Below, piece by piece: positions 15,475 through 24,554 of a stretch of 64,000 bases of DNA. The stretch covers positions 1-64,000 of the forward strand of contig NZ_WOSY01000003.1 in NCBI RefSeq assembly GCF_011516755.1, read 5' to 3'. The notes under the pieces are model-generated. The model ran no database searches. It was not told the DNA's origin and worked only from the letters and a program-made list of their open reading frames with translations. This stretch comes from Acetobacter conturbans. GTDB lineage: Bacteria; Pseudomonadota; Alphaproteobacteria; Acetobacterales; Acetobacteraceae. The position numbers and the translations under genes were made by a program. The stretch's first letter is position 1; each line of letters opens with the position of its first letter.

Positions 15475-17322
15475 GTGCCACCATCCGCTCCGGATGCCGC
15501 GACACGCGGGACACACCGCTCGATCCTCCTGACAGGCATAATTTCCACTCTCGCCCTGATCGGCACATGGATCGCAACAGCGAGTGTACGCAGACCTGCG
15601 CGAGCACATTCCGCATTTGCCGATCTGGTGGCCCAGACGCCCCTCACCGGAACTGCCACGGCACTGCTCGCGCTCACGTCCGGCGCGCTCCTGTCCGCCC
15701 TTACGGTCCGTTATGCACGGCGCAAAGCCACCCCTGAGCAGGCCGGACATCCCAGCAAAATCCCCGCATGGCCACAACATGCTGTCCTGATCCCCTTCCT
15801 TCTGATCGCGCTGGGCGCTGCCTTCCGTGCCGTGGCACACCCCCTGTCACCGCTGGCTCTCGGCAACGGGGCGGCTTCGTTCGTGACAACCATTCTCCTC
15901 GGGCTGGCTTTCATTTTCCTTCTGGAAGAACGCTTTCTCTCTGCGCGTTCTGAAGCCGATCGCCGCGATATCGCGGGACTACCGGGCCTCCTGCGCCTTT
16001 CAGTATGCATCTTGCTGCTGTCGGGACTGTTCGCGGGCTGCAATGCGGCCGGAACATTCGTCCCTACGTGGTTCTGGAAAGTTCCCGCGTTTCTGACGCT
16101 GTATGGGGTTCTCGAAGTCACACTTCGCCTGAGCCTCTCATGGTTCTCCCCTCCGCCCACGACAGAAACGGCACGCAGTTGTGTCGATGTCACGCTGTTC
16201 ACCGCGCCCGCTTCCTTCACCCCCAACCGCATTGCGGAAACGCTCCGGCAACGGTTCGGTCTGGATTTCGACAGAAGCTGGGCTCTCGATTTTGTCAGGA
16301 AAACGTTTCTTCCTGTTTCCACTCTGATGCTTCTGCTCGCATGGACTGGAAGCGGGATCGTGCAGATTCCGCAAAATCAGCGCGGCGTATATGAACGGCT
16401 GGGCGTGCCGGTCGATGTGTTCGAACCCGGACTGCATATCAGCCTGCCCGCTCCCTTCGGGCGTGTGCGCCTGATGGAATTCGGCACGATCCATTCCCTT
16501 GCAGTGACGGACGTACCGCTCGCCGCCGGTGGTATTGCCGATAGAACGACAGCCGAGGGAGAGCCGCCCGACAGTGCGAACCGCCTGTGGGACAGGTCAC
16601 CCGAAGACGCATCCTGGCTCGTGGCCCGCGACCAGAGCGGTAATCGCGCCGGTTTCCAGATGCTTACGGCGAACCTGCGTATTCTCTATCGTGTGCGCCT
16701 GTCGCGGCAGGGCACGATGGACGCACTCTACACGGTTGCATCTCCCGAAAGCCTGCTGGATTCACTGGCTCACCGCACGCTGACCACCTTCTTCGCAGCC
16801 GAAACGCTGGAAGGCGTGATGGCCACACGACGAGACCGGATCGCCAAGATCGTTTCTGAAAAACTCCAGACAGTTCTTGATCAGTACAACACAGGCCTCG
16901 AAATCATGGCTGTTCTGGTGGACACCATCCAGCCCCCGGCGCCCGCCGCCAAATCATGGCGCATGGTGCAGGCTGCCGAGGTCCGCGCCCAGACCTCCGT
17001 CGCCGAAGAAACGGCCCGTGCGGAAGGTACCCACGCCCTCGCCCAGCGCGATGCCTATGACGCACTTTCACAATCAGCAGCGCAGGCGGAAACGACCCGC
17101 CGCACGGCTGCCGCCGATACGTTGCGGATGAAGGGCGACGAAGCAGCGTGGCGTGCTGGCGGACAGGCCTTCCTGCTCGAACGCTATCTCGCGGCGCTGA
17201 AACACGGGCTCGAAAAAGCGAGCCTCACGATTGTTGACGGCCATCTCAGTAACACCCTGTTCGATCTCCGCCCCGAGCTTTCGGCTCTACGTACCCCCTC
17301 CGACGCTTCAGGTGCGCAATGA
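15475..17322 (+). CDS. Polytopic SPFH-domain protein (HflK-like), first of three
   Basis: The chosen GTG at 15475, with GGAG nine bases upstream, gives 615 residues. A TTG 20 codons earlier is open but has no such site. The N-terminal half is unusual for HflK: about six or seven hydrophobic segments over the first 300 residues, including LIPFLLIALGAAF and LLRLSVCILLLSGLFAG. An SPFH domain follows (VQIPQNQRGVYERLGVPVD, EPGLHISLPAPFG), then an Ala/Glu-rich coiled coil (about 510-570). SPFH proteins form membrane microdomain scaffolds and modulate FtsH-type proteases or transporters. The gene is translationally coupled to the next SPFH gene. The family is clear, the role is not. Confidence 0.8.
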   Translation: MPPSAPDAATRGTHRSILLTGIISTLALIGTWIATASVRRPARAHSAFADLVAQTPLTGTATALLALTSGALLSALTVRYARRKATPEQAGHPSKIPAWPQHAVLIPFLLIALGAAFRAVAHPLSPLALGNGAASFVTTILLGLAFIFLLEERFLSARSEADRRDIAGLPGLLRLSVCILLLSGLFAGCNAAGTFVPTWFWKVPAFLTLYGVLEVTLRLSLSWFSPPPTTETARSCVDVTLFTAPASFTPNRIAETLRQRFGLDFDRSWALDFVRKTFLPVSTLMLLLAWTGSGIVQIPQNQRGVYERLGVPVDVFEPGLHISLPAPFGRVRLMEFGTIHSLAVTDVPLAAGGIADRTTAEGEPPDSANRLWDRSPEDASWLVARDQSGNRAGFQMLTANLRILYRVRLSRQGTMDALYTVASPESLLDSLAHRTLTTFFAAETLEGVMATRRDRIAKIVSEKLQTVLDQYNTGLEIMAVLVDTIQPPAPAAKSWRMVQAAEVRAQTSVAEETARAEGTHALAQRDAYDALSQSAAQAETTRRTAAADTLRMKGDEAAWRAGGQAFLLERYLAALKHGLEKASLTIVDGHLSNTLFDLRPELSALRTPSDASGAQ

Positions 17323-18341
17323 CCTCGCCTTCCCCCACGCAGGACGACGCTTCCCTCCCCCCTTCCCGCCGTGGACTGGCCGGTCGCGTTGCCCTTGCCG
17401 GTGTCGTCCTGTCGGCGGCCATTCTCGCGGCAACCTCCTTTACTGTCGCAACGGGAAAGGCTGTGGTCGTCACCCGTTTCGGTGCGCCCGTGCGCGTTCA
17501 GGCTGTCCCCGGCCTCGCATGGAAGCTCCCCGCACCTCTTGAAATGACGCAGACAGTCGACATGCAGACCCGCACCACTTCGGGCGGGTTGCAAGATGTC
17601 GGCACGCGCGACGGTCTGCGGATTCTGGTGCAGGCCTTCGTGGCATGGTCGATTCCGGATGATCCTGAGCATATCAGGCATTTTCTACGCGCTACCGGCA
17701 ATGATCCTGATGGAGCTGCCCGCCAGCTCCGCTCCCTGCTCGGTTCGGCACTCCAGATCGTCGCCAGTGATTTCGCCTTGCGTGATCTCATCAACACCAC
17801 GCCCGAGAAGGTGAAGATCGCCACTTTCGAGGACCATCTGCTCACCCTGCTGCGGCCACAGGCAGAGTCCATCTATGGCATCCGCATCGAACAGGTCGGG
17901 CTTGAGCGTCTCAGCCTGCCTGCGGAAACGCTGGCCGCTACCGTCGCCCGTATGCGCGCCGAACGCGAGACGGTCGCCGCCGCACGTACGGCGGAGGGAC
18001 TTCGCAAGGCGGCCGCCATCAAGGCTGATGCCGAACGTGATTCCCGCATCACAGTCGCGACCGCCCGTGCCGAAGCTGCATCCACGGAAGCGAAAGCCCA
18101 TGAGGAGGCCGCGACGATCTATGCGCAAAGCTACAGCAAGGATCCCGATCTTTACGCCACGCTGCGCACTCTCGACACGCTGAACGCTATTGCGGGACAG
18201 AATATGCGGCTGGTCATGCGCACCGACACCGCACCATTTTCCGTGCTGGACGGCCCGAAAGGCACCGGTCAAAGCATTGCTCGTGCGATCGGCCAGATGG
18301 GAAACAGTGACAGCACGGCCCTCGCGGCGGAGCGGCACTGA
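17319..18341 (+). CDS. SPFH-domain protein (HflC-like), second of three
   Basis: A 340-residue bitopic protein. One N-terminal membrane helix (about 27-48, VALAGVVLSAAILAATSF) is followed by an SPFH domain (VVTRFGAPVRVQAVPGLAWK, DGLRILVQAFVAWSI) and an Ala/Arg/Glu coiled coil (about 200-270). The C-terminal LRTLDTLNAIAGQNMRLVM resembles the HflC end, in which long-range oligomer contacts are made. It overlaps the first SPFH gene by 4 bp and the third by 1 bp. No ftsH or hfq is nearby, so this is not the classical hflX-hflK-hflC locus. Confidence 0.82.
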   Translation: MTSPSPTQDDASLPPSRRGLAGRVALAGVVLSAAILAATSFTVATGKAVVVTRFGAPVRVQAVPGLAWKLPAPLEMTQTVDMQTRTTSGGLQDVGTRDGLRILVQAFVAWSIPDDPEHIRHFLRATGNDPDGAARQLRSLLGSALQIVASDFALRDLINTTPEKVKIATFEDHLLTLLRPQAESIYGIRIEQVGLERLSLPAETLAATVARMRAERETVAAARTAEGLRKAAAIKADAERDSRITVATARAEAASTEAKAHEEAATIYAQSYSKDPDLYATLRTLDTLNAIAGQNMRLVMRTDTAPFSVLDGPKGTGQSIARAIGQMGNSDSTALAAERH

Positions 18342-19510
18342 TGTCAGCACCGGCGAGTTCTTCCGCAACGGAGCCGCTGCCGGACACGATGTTGCCGTCC
18401 GCTGGTCTGGCACCACTCGCCAGCCCGTTGGAACAGACCGTCCGGCTGGCGTTCATGCTGCTTTCCGGCGTCACGGTAATCCTCGGGCTGATCTGGCTCA
18501 CGGGTAATATCCGCGCCGTGCCGACAGATGGCACCGCCGTGGTGATCCGTTACGGACGGGTTATCTCGGAGCGTCATTCGGGGCTCGTCGTCGCCCTGCC
18601 CCGCCCTTTCGAGGAAATCCGTTTCCTGCCCTCGCCGGATCATCAGCTTTCCCTCCGCGTCACGCGTGACAACACGGCTTACAACAGCGACGAGACCGAC
18701 CTCGAACTTCAGGAATCCGACGATTTTTTCCATATGGAAAAAAACCGGGACGCGGCCAATTCCAGTTATCTCCTGACGGGCGACAATAGTGTCGTGAGGC
18801 TGGATGCAACGCTCTTCTACCGCGTGGTGCGGCCCGTGGCCTACATGCAGGCCCTGCCACATATCCAGCCCACCCTGCGCCGCCTGTTCTACGCTGCCGC
18901 GACCGATCTTGCCGCCTCTCATCCGATCGAGGATTTTCTCGTCATCCATGCGGGCACGAACGATGCAGGCGAAGACGATGAGATCCTGTCCGCACGCCGC
19001 GCCGCCGTGCGGTCCCGGCTCGTGGACGCCGTAAACCAGCGCCTTATCCGTCTTCAGGGACCAGACGCGGATTCCGGCATCGAAATCACACGTATCGATC
19101 TTGTTTCCATTCTGCCGCCTCGCGCCAAGCAGGCTTTCGATCAGGTGCTGACAGCGGAACAGGCCGCCGCCCAGAACGTCGCTGCCGCGCAGACGAACGC
19201 CGAACGCACGCGGCAGAGCGCCAATGGCGAGCGTGACCGTATCCGCGCCAATGCGACAGCCGCCGCAGAAGAATTCGTGCGGCAGGCGTCCGCCCTGACC
19301 GCCACCATCTCCGCTGACGAGAACGCCATGGCGGCCGCTCCCCCGAAAATGCGGGACGCAGTGGCCCTTCAGGCGTGGCGCGAGCGGATCGTCACTTTCC
19401 TTTCAAAGACGGGGGAGATCACGGTCGTCCCCGCCGGTGGTGGACAGATGCTGCTTGCCATCCCGCGTACCACACCGCCGCAAACGGCTTCCTCCGGAGA
19501 GACCCAATGA
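18341..19510 (+). CDS. SPFH-domain protein (HflK-like), third of three
   Basis: A 389-residue bitopic protein with an N-terminal helix (about 33-52) and SPFH domain (DGTAVVIRYGRVI, SGLVVALPRPFEEIRF). An acidic insert (about 110-130, DETDLELQESDDFFHMEKN) precedes the strand LLTGDNSVVRLDATLFYRV, and a long coiled coil (about 265-330) follows. HflK proteins typically carry the GDxNxV-type strand seen here. It overlaps the second SPFH gene by one base and the P-type ATPase gene by 4 bp (ATGA), so the stoichiometry of these products is probably linked. Confidence 0.82.
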   Translation: MSAPASSSATEPLPDTMLPSAGLAPLASPLEQTVRLAFMLLSGVTVILGLIWLTGNIRAVPTDGTAVVIRYGRVISERHSGLVVALPRPFEEIRFLPSPDHQLSLRVTRDNTAYNSDETDLELQESDDFFHMEKNRDAANSSYLLTGDNSVVRLDATLFYRVVRPVAYMQALPHIQPTLRRLFYAAATDLAASHPIEDFLVIHAGTNDAGEDDEILSARRAAVRSRLVDAVNQRLIRLQGPDADSGIEITRIDLVSILPPRAKQAFDQVLTAEQAAAQNVAAAQTNAERTRQSANGERDRIRANATAAAEEFVRQASALTATISADENAMAAAPPKMRDAVALQAWRERIVTFLSKTGEITVVPAGGGQMLLAIPRTTPPQTASSGETQ

Positions 19511-21492
19511 GTGCCAGCGCCTTCTCCTCCGCTCCCAACGCCGGTCGCGGTCTGGAAGGGCACGTTCTGCGCGCAGCCGGAACAGACACACAAGCCGACC
19601 TGATGACCCGTTCCGAGCACTGGTTCATGGGAGCGCGTCTGACGCTGGCGATGATCTCATGCTGGCTGCTGGCCATCGCGCTGGTCTGGCGGTTCGTGGT
19701 CGGCGGCAACAGCGCGCTGCCCGATCTCGCTTCGGCTGCCGCCGCTCTTCTGGTAGCACCTCCCATCCTCGCCGCCGCGCTCGCGAGCCTCCGGCGTCCT
19801 TCCCTGCACGGCCTGACCGACCAGCTCGTCGCCGTCGCCATGCTGGCGTCATGGGCATCCGGCGATCTGCTCACCGCTGCCCTGCTGCCGATCATCATGA
19901 TTGCCGGTCATGTGCTGGAAGAACGGTCCCTGCTCGGCTCGCAGGAAGCCATCCGGGCGCTGGAACGACTGGTGGACACCACCACGCATCGCATCGCTGC
20001 GGATGGCACGGTCGAAACCGTTTCCGCCTCCTCGCTCCAGACCGGGGACGTTCTGGAACTTCGCGCTGGCGACCGCATTCCTGCCGACGGTCTGATCGGC
20101 TCCGGGCAGTCCTCACTGGACATGGCATCCCTCACCGGTGAATCCGTTCCTGTCGAGGTCACGTCCGGCGACCGCGTTCTGGCAGGCACGATCAATCTTT
20201 CCGGTGTGCTGACGGTCGAAGTCACGCGGACCGGCGATGCGACAGCCCTCGGCCAGATCATCTCGCTGATGGAAGTCGCAGAGGACGCAAAGCCTCCCAT
20301 CACGCGCCTGCTGGAGCGCTATGCCGGTCCTTACATGGCGCTGATCATGACCGTGGCGGCGGCTGTGTGGTTCGCCTCCGGCTCAACCGCCGCAATGCTC
20401 GCGGTTCTGGTAGCATCGTGTCCCTGTGCCGTCGTTCTGGCGGCTCCTGCGGCGTCCATCGCCTCGATCGCTGTCGCGGCACGGCACGGCATTCTCATCA
20501 AAGGCACGGCCTTTCTCGAAAATCTGGCCGATGTCAGTTCACTGGTCATCGACAAGACCGGCACGCTCACCACGGGCCAACTTGCCCTCGCCCGCGTCGT
20601 GCCCGCCCGGGGCGTGGACCCCGACGCCCTTCTCAACCGCGCCGCCGCACTGGGCAGTCTCAGCGCCCATCCTGTCAGCCGGGCACTCGCCCACGCCCGA
20701 CCGAACGCGCCGCCCCTTACGCTCGAAGAAACGACGGAACTCCACGGCCTCGGCCTCCGCGCCATCATGAGCAATGGAACGATACTCTGCATGGGACGCC
20801 CCGCGCTGCTGGAAGCGGAAGGCATTGATCCCGGCCTCACTCCCGACCATGACGGTCCGATGGTCTGTCTCAGCGAAAATGGTCGTCCCCTCGGCTGGCT
20901 TCTGCTTTCGGACCAGCCGCGTCCGGAGGCGGCAAACGCCATGCAGGAACTGAAGGCGCTCGGCCTGTCCCGACAGATTCTTCTGACAGGGGATCGTCAG
21001 GCCGTTGCTGAGCGGATTGGCGAGACGGTAGGGATTTCCACCATCCGCGCCGAAGTACTGCCCGCCGAGAAGATGGCCTGCGTTCTGGAAGAAATCCGTC
21101 TTGGCAACCGGCCGCTGGTGGTTGGTGACGGCATTAACGATGCACTGGCCCTCCGCGCCGGGGCAGTCGGCATCGCGATGGGTGCGGAAAGCACGGATGT
21201 GGCGCTCAACTCAGCCGATCTCGTACTGATGCAGCCTAACCTGCACCGCATCGGCACCGCCATCCGTCTCAGCCGACGCTGTCGGCGCACGATCCAGACC
21301 AATGTCGGCATGGGGGTTGGGTGGACCGCGATCCTGATCGGTCTGGCCGCCTTCAATCTCCTTGGCGCGGAAGGCGCGGTGATGGCGGCCCTGCTTCACA
21401 ACGCCTCCACCTTTGCGGGGCTTGCAAATGCAGGCAGATTGCTGCGGTTTGATGAAACCGGCCCCGTCGTTCCGCAGAAAGGCAAATTGTGA
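19507..21492 (+). CDS. P1B-type heavy-metal-transporting ATPase
   Basis: From ATG 19507 the 661-residue pump has the P-type set: T210-G-E-S (actuator), C305-P-C307 (membrane metal site), D349-KTGTLT (phosphorylated Asp), H388-P389 and G540-DGIND. There is no N-terminal metal-binding (HMA) CxxC domain. The last helices carry H631-NAST where other P1B pumps have their second metal-site residues, so the metal cannot be assigned with confidence; Zn/Cd/Co-type is more likely than Cu. It overlaps the SPFH gene upstream (ATGA) and the GspC-like gene downstream (GTGA), and is part of one operon. The start gives a normal short N-terminus; longer in-frame versions upstream lie inside the SPFH gene. Confidence 0.9.
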   Translation: MSASAFSSAPNAGRGLEGHVLRAAGTDTQADLMTRSEHWFMGARLTLAMISCWLLAIALVWRFVVGGNSALPDLASAAAALLVAPPILAAALASLRRPSLHGLTDQLVAVAMLASWASGDLLTAALLPIIMIAGHVLEERSLLGSQEAIRALERLVDTTTHRIAADGTVETVSASSLQTGDVLELRAGDRIPADGLIGSGQSSLDMASLTGESVPVEVTSGDRVLAGTINLSGVLTVEVTRTGDATALGQIISLMEVAEDAKPPITRLLERYAGPYMALIMTVAAAVWFASGSTAAMLAVLVASCPCAVVLAAPAASIASIAVAARHGILIKGTAFLENLADVSSLVIDKTGTLTTGQLALARVVPARGVDPDALLNRAAALGSLSAHPVSRALAHARPNAPPLTLEETTELHGLGLRAIMSNGTILCMGRPALLEAEGIDPGLTPDHDGPMVCLSENGRPLGWLLLSDQPRPEAANAMQELKALGLSRQILLTGDRQAVAERIGETVGISTIRAEVLPAEKMACVLEEIRLGNRPLVVGDGINDALALRAGAVGIAMGAESTDVALNSADLVLMQPNLHRIGTAIRLSRRCRRTIQTNVGMGVGWTAILIGLAAFNLLGAEGAVMAALLHNASTFAGLANAGRLLRFDETGPVVPQKGKL

Positions 21493-21974
21493 TTCCGCTT
21501 TTTCGTATTGTCAGTCTGGCGGCTGCATTCTGGGTCTGCGCTCTTCCCCTTCCGGCGCTGAGTGCCGAAACAGCAGCGCCCCCGGCAACGCCAGCCGCGA
21601 GTCCTGTCGGCACCATTCTTCTGGGGCGTCCGCTTTTCGAACCCGACCGACGCCCGAAGGGCGTTCCGGTGGCCGAACAGGGTGGGTTTCGTCTGGCCGG
21701 GATCGCCGGACGGTCGGACCACTGGGTCGCCATTTTCCGAAACAATGCGCCGGACGCGAAAAGCGAGATCCGGCAAAGCGGTCAGATGATACAGGACTGG
21801 ACGATCGCCACCATCAGCCGCACGGCGGTCAAGCTGACGCGAAACTCGGAAACGCGTGACCTGAAACCGACATTCCTGTTCGATCACTCCCGGGTTCCGG
21901 ACATCAAACCGGACACGACGCCTCAAATAAGACTTCTGGCCACCAAACACACTGATCCCCACCTCGCATGGTGA
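21489..21974 (+). CDS. GspC-like (T2SS protein C/N homology-region) protein
   Basis: A 161-residue exported or membrane-anchored protein beginning with a hydrophobic helix (VSLAAAFWVCALPLPALSA). A segment at about residues 44-82 follows (LLGRPLFEPDRRP, FRLAGIAGRSDHWVAIF) that matches the homology region of GspC and short GspN-type proteins, which contacts the secretin N-domain. The rest has no PDZ domain. The start is GTG, overlapping the ATPase stop by 4 bp. No gspC is present in the main T2SS block, so this gene, about 9.4 kb away, may be the missing connector. The GspC-like call is by motif reading and is moderate. Confidence 0.6.
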   Translation: MIPLFRIVSLAAAFWVCALPLPALSAETAAPPATPAASPVGTILLGRPLFEPDRRPKGVPVAEQGGFRLAGIAGRSDHWVAIFRNNAPDAKSEIRQSGQMIQDWTIATISRTAVKLTRNSETRDLKPTFLFDHSRVPDIKPDTTPQIRLLATKHTDPHLAW

Positions 21975-22495
21975 GGCATGTCCTCGCCCTGTAAGGCGTG
22001 ATGAGGATTGTTCAGGGTACGCGGCACGGAGAGCCCCGTCTGTTCGGGAACACCGGATGCTGACATTCATCCGGCAGGTCAGGGTATGAAACCGTAGCGT
22101 CACGGCTGTTCGATAGAATATCCTTGCTGGCAGCGGCAAGAAATCATGCACATGACCGACCATGGACAAAGAACGAGCACACTGCCTGAAGAGTGGGTCC
22201 GTCCCATTCCCAGAGCGCATGGCGATCGGGAAGATGGCCTGAACATTGCTTCTGGCAGGCGTCATCCCTCCGAAAACATTACTTTTCTTTCCTCTCCCTG
22301 AAGTCTCAACCCCATCAGGAAACAGCTCGCAGTCGTTGCTCTGGAATTAAGACAACAGTTCTGCTGACATCGCGTTTCCGTGAGTTTGACGCATATCAAC
22401 GACAGGAATGGCAAAGCGGAACGCTATGACCGGCAAAGTTTTCCATCTGGGAATACCGACCGGCCCACATAGGGTCCCAAAGAGGCAGCCATTCC
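21975..22495. other. 521-bp gap before the oleate hydratase gene
   Basis: No convincing gene here. A 51-codon plus-strand frame from ATG 22146 to TGA at 22299-22301 has no clear ribosome-binding site and no recognisable sequence. The stretch presumably contains the oleate hydratase promoter, but I could not pick boxes with confidence. Confidence 0.4.
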
Positions 22496-24241
22496 ATGAG
22501 ATACGCCCACAGCAATTTCGAAGCCTTTGTGTGTCCTGAAAAGCCGGCCGGGATCGACTCCCGCTCGGCATGGATTGTCGGTGGTGGGCTTGGTGGCATG
22601 GCGGCAGCGGCCTTCCTGATCCGCGATGCACAGATGACGCCCTCGAACATCACCATTCTCGAAGCCTCAGATCTCAACGGTGGCGCGCTGGATGGCGCGG
22701 GCAATGCGGAGACCGGCTGGCTGATCCGGGGAGGCCGGGAAATGGAAGAGCAGTTCCAGTGCCTGTGGGATCTGTATCGTTCGATCCCCTCTCTGGAGGT
22801 GCCCGACGCTTCGGTGCTGGACGAGTTCTATCGTCTCAATCGGGTCGATCCCAGCAGCAGTCCGGTCCGGGCGATGTGCGGGCATGGGCAGCCTTTGCCG
22901 GGCCGCGACCTGCTGAAGCTGACGGGCAAGGCGCGGCGCGAGATCATTGCGCTTATTCTGGCGGATGAGGATAAACTCGACGGCAAGACGATCAGCGATG
23001 TCCTCTCCCATGACTTCATGGAGTCCAATTTCTGGCTGTTCTGGCGCTCGATGTTTGCGTTCGAGACGTGGCACAGCGCGATCGAGATGAAGCGTTACCT
23101 CGCCCGCTTCGTGCATCAGATCCTCGGGCTGAAGGATCTGCACACGCTGAAATTCACGAAATATAATCAGCAGGAATCGCTGAGCAAGCCGCTGGCGACG
23201 TGGCTTGCCGATCAGGGCGTCGTGTTTCGTCATGGTGTGCAGGTGACCAACGTCGCCGTGGACACATCCGGCGGCAAGAAAGTCGCGACCCATATCGACT
23301 GGCTGGAAAGTGGCGCGGCAGCCGGTGTCGATCTCAGTCCGGACGAACTGGTTTTCGTCACCAACGGCTCGATGGTGGAAAACTCCCGCTGGGGCGATCA
23401 TCACACGCCCGCACCGATTGAAACGACCATTACGGAGGGAAGTATCTGGCAGTTGTGGCGCAACATCGCGGATCAGGATCCGGCGTTCGGGCGCCCGGAT
23501 GTGTTCTGCGGCGACACGACAAAATCCCGCTGGGAGTCCGCGACTGTTACGACGCTGGACGCGCGTATTCCCGATCTTGTGCATAAGGTCACCGGGCGTG
23601 ATCCGTTCTCCGGTCGCACGGTGACGGGTGGCCCGATCACCATTCAGGATTCCGCCTGGCTGATGAGTTGGGTTGTCAGTCGTCAGCCGCATTTCAAGGA
23701 CCAGCCAAAAGGGCAGATGGTCGCGTGGCTGTATGGTCTGTTCAGCGACGTGCCGGGCGATTACGTGAAAAAGCCCATGCAGGACTGCACGGGCGAGGAA
23801 ATCACGCAGGAATGGCTGTTTCATATGGGCGTGCCTGCGGATCAGATTGACGACATGGCGGCGACAGGGGCGATCACCCGTCCCTGCATGATGCCGTTCA
23901 TCACAGCGCAGTTCATGACGCGTTCGGCGGGAGACCGCCCGAAGGTCGTACCGGATGGCAGCGTCAATCTTGCCTTTCTCGGTCAGTTTGCCGAGACGCC
24001 CCGCGATACGGTGTTCACGACGGAGTATTCGGTCCGCACGGCGATGGAGGCCGTCTATACGCTGCTCAACGTCGATCGCGCCGTGCCTGAGGTGTTTGGC
24101 AGCGTCTATGATGTCCGGATGCTGTTGCAGGCGGCAGCGGAGTTGCGGGACGGGAAGAAGGTGCTGGCGTCCGGGCTGCTGCGTCATCTGACGGACGGGA
24201 CGGAAATTGATAATCTGCTGGAGCGTTACGGGCTGATCTGA
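22496..24241 (+). CDS. ohyA: Oleate hydratase (FAD-dependent, myosin-cross-reactive antigen family)
   Basis: The 581-residue enzyme carries the FAD-binding motif WIVGGGLGGMAAAAF (about 26-40) and the family stretches NGGALDGAG (about 60-68), RGGREMEEQF and FVTNGSM. WESATVTT and the C-terminal FLGQFAETPRDTVFTTEYSVR region are also present. These proteins add water across the cis-9 double bond of oleic and related acids, giving 10-hydroxy fatty acids, and are often seen as detoxifying free unsaturated fatty acids. Length is normal for the family. The gene is monocistronic by context. Confidence 0.94.
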   Translation: MRYAHSNFEAFVCPEKPAGIDSRSAWIVGGGLGGMAAAAFLIRDAQMTPSNITILEASDLNGGALDGAGNAETGWLIRGGREMEEQFQCLWDLYRSIPSLEVPDASVLDEFYRLNRVDPSSSPVRAMCGHGQPLPGRDLLKLTGKARREIIALILADEDKLDGKTISDVLSHDFMESNFWLFWRSMFAFETWHSAIEMKRYLARFVHQILGLKDLHTLKFTKYNQQESLSKPLATWLADQGVVFRHGVQVTNVAVDTSGGKKVATHIDWLESGAAAGVDLSPDELVFVTNGSMVENSRWGDHHTPAPIETTITEGSIWQLWRNIADQDPAFGRPDVFCGDTTKSRWESATVTTLDARIPDLVHKVTGRDPFSGRTVTGGPITIQDSAWLMSWVVSRQPHFKDQPKGQMVAWLYGLFSDVPGDYVKKPMQDCTGEEITQEWLFHMGVPADQIDDMAATGAITRPCMMPFITAQFMTRSAGDRPKVVPDGSVNLAFLGQFAETPRDTVFTTEYSVRTAMEAVYTLLNVDRAVPEVFGSVYDVRMLLQAAAELRDGKKVLASGLLRHLTDGTEIDNLLERYGLI

Positions 24242-24392
24242 GGTGGAGCGGCAAAGACGCACTCGGTGTTTAGACTCATGGCCTATTGATTTAATGCAGA
24301 AGTTTTTGCTTCAGGCTCTTTGAGAAAACTGGGGAACAGATGGCCCGGTATGGGTCCTGCTTTCCAAAGAGGCTGGGTAAATGTGGTGTTAG

Positions 24393-24554
24393 AAGCTGTT
24401 TCAAAAGCTCTTTTCTGGTGATCCGGCGCGCTTTTTCTGCATTCCGGTGCTCACGGCCCGCATGACTATTTCGCTTCAATGCTCAAAAACCTATACTGGT
24501 CGCGCTCACCCTCAAGGACGGTCGCATTCAGCAGAGAGCTTTTGAAACAGCCTC
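24393..24554 (+). mobile_element. MITE-like element, copy 1 (162 bp, TTA target duplication)
   Basis: A 162-bp non-coding element. It is bounded by near-perfect inverted ends (GAAGCTGTTTCAAAAGCTCT on the left; the right end reads GAGGCTGTTTCAAAAGCTCT on the other strand; one mismatch in 20). Direct TTA duplications flank it at 24390-24392 and 24555-24557. Three-base T-N-A duplications are typical of some IS5-family transposases. It holds no transposase frame. A diverged homologue of the same length lies inverted at 43460-43620. Confidence 0.8.

Noticed and set aside
22667-24262. 531-codon minus-strand frame opposite oleate hydratase
   Set aside because: Arg/His-rich translation without any recognisable motif, fully antisense to a clear enzyme gene; typical of GC-rich DNA.
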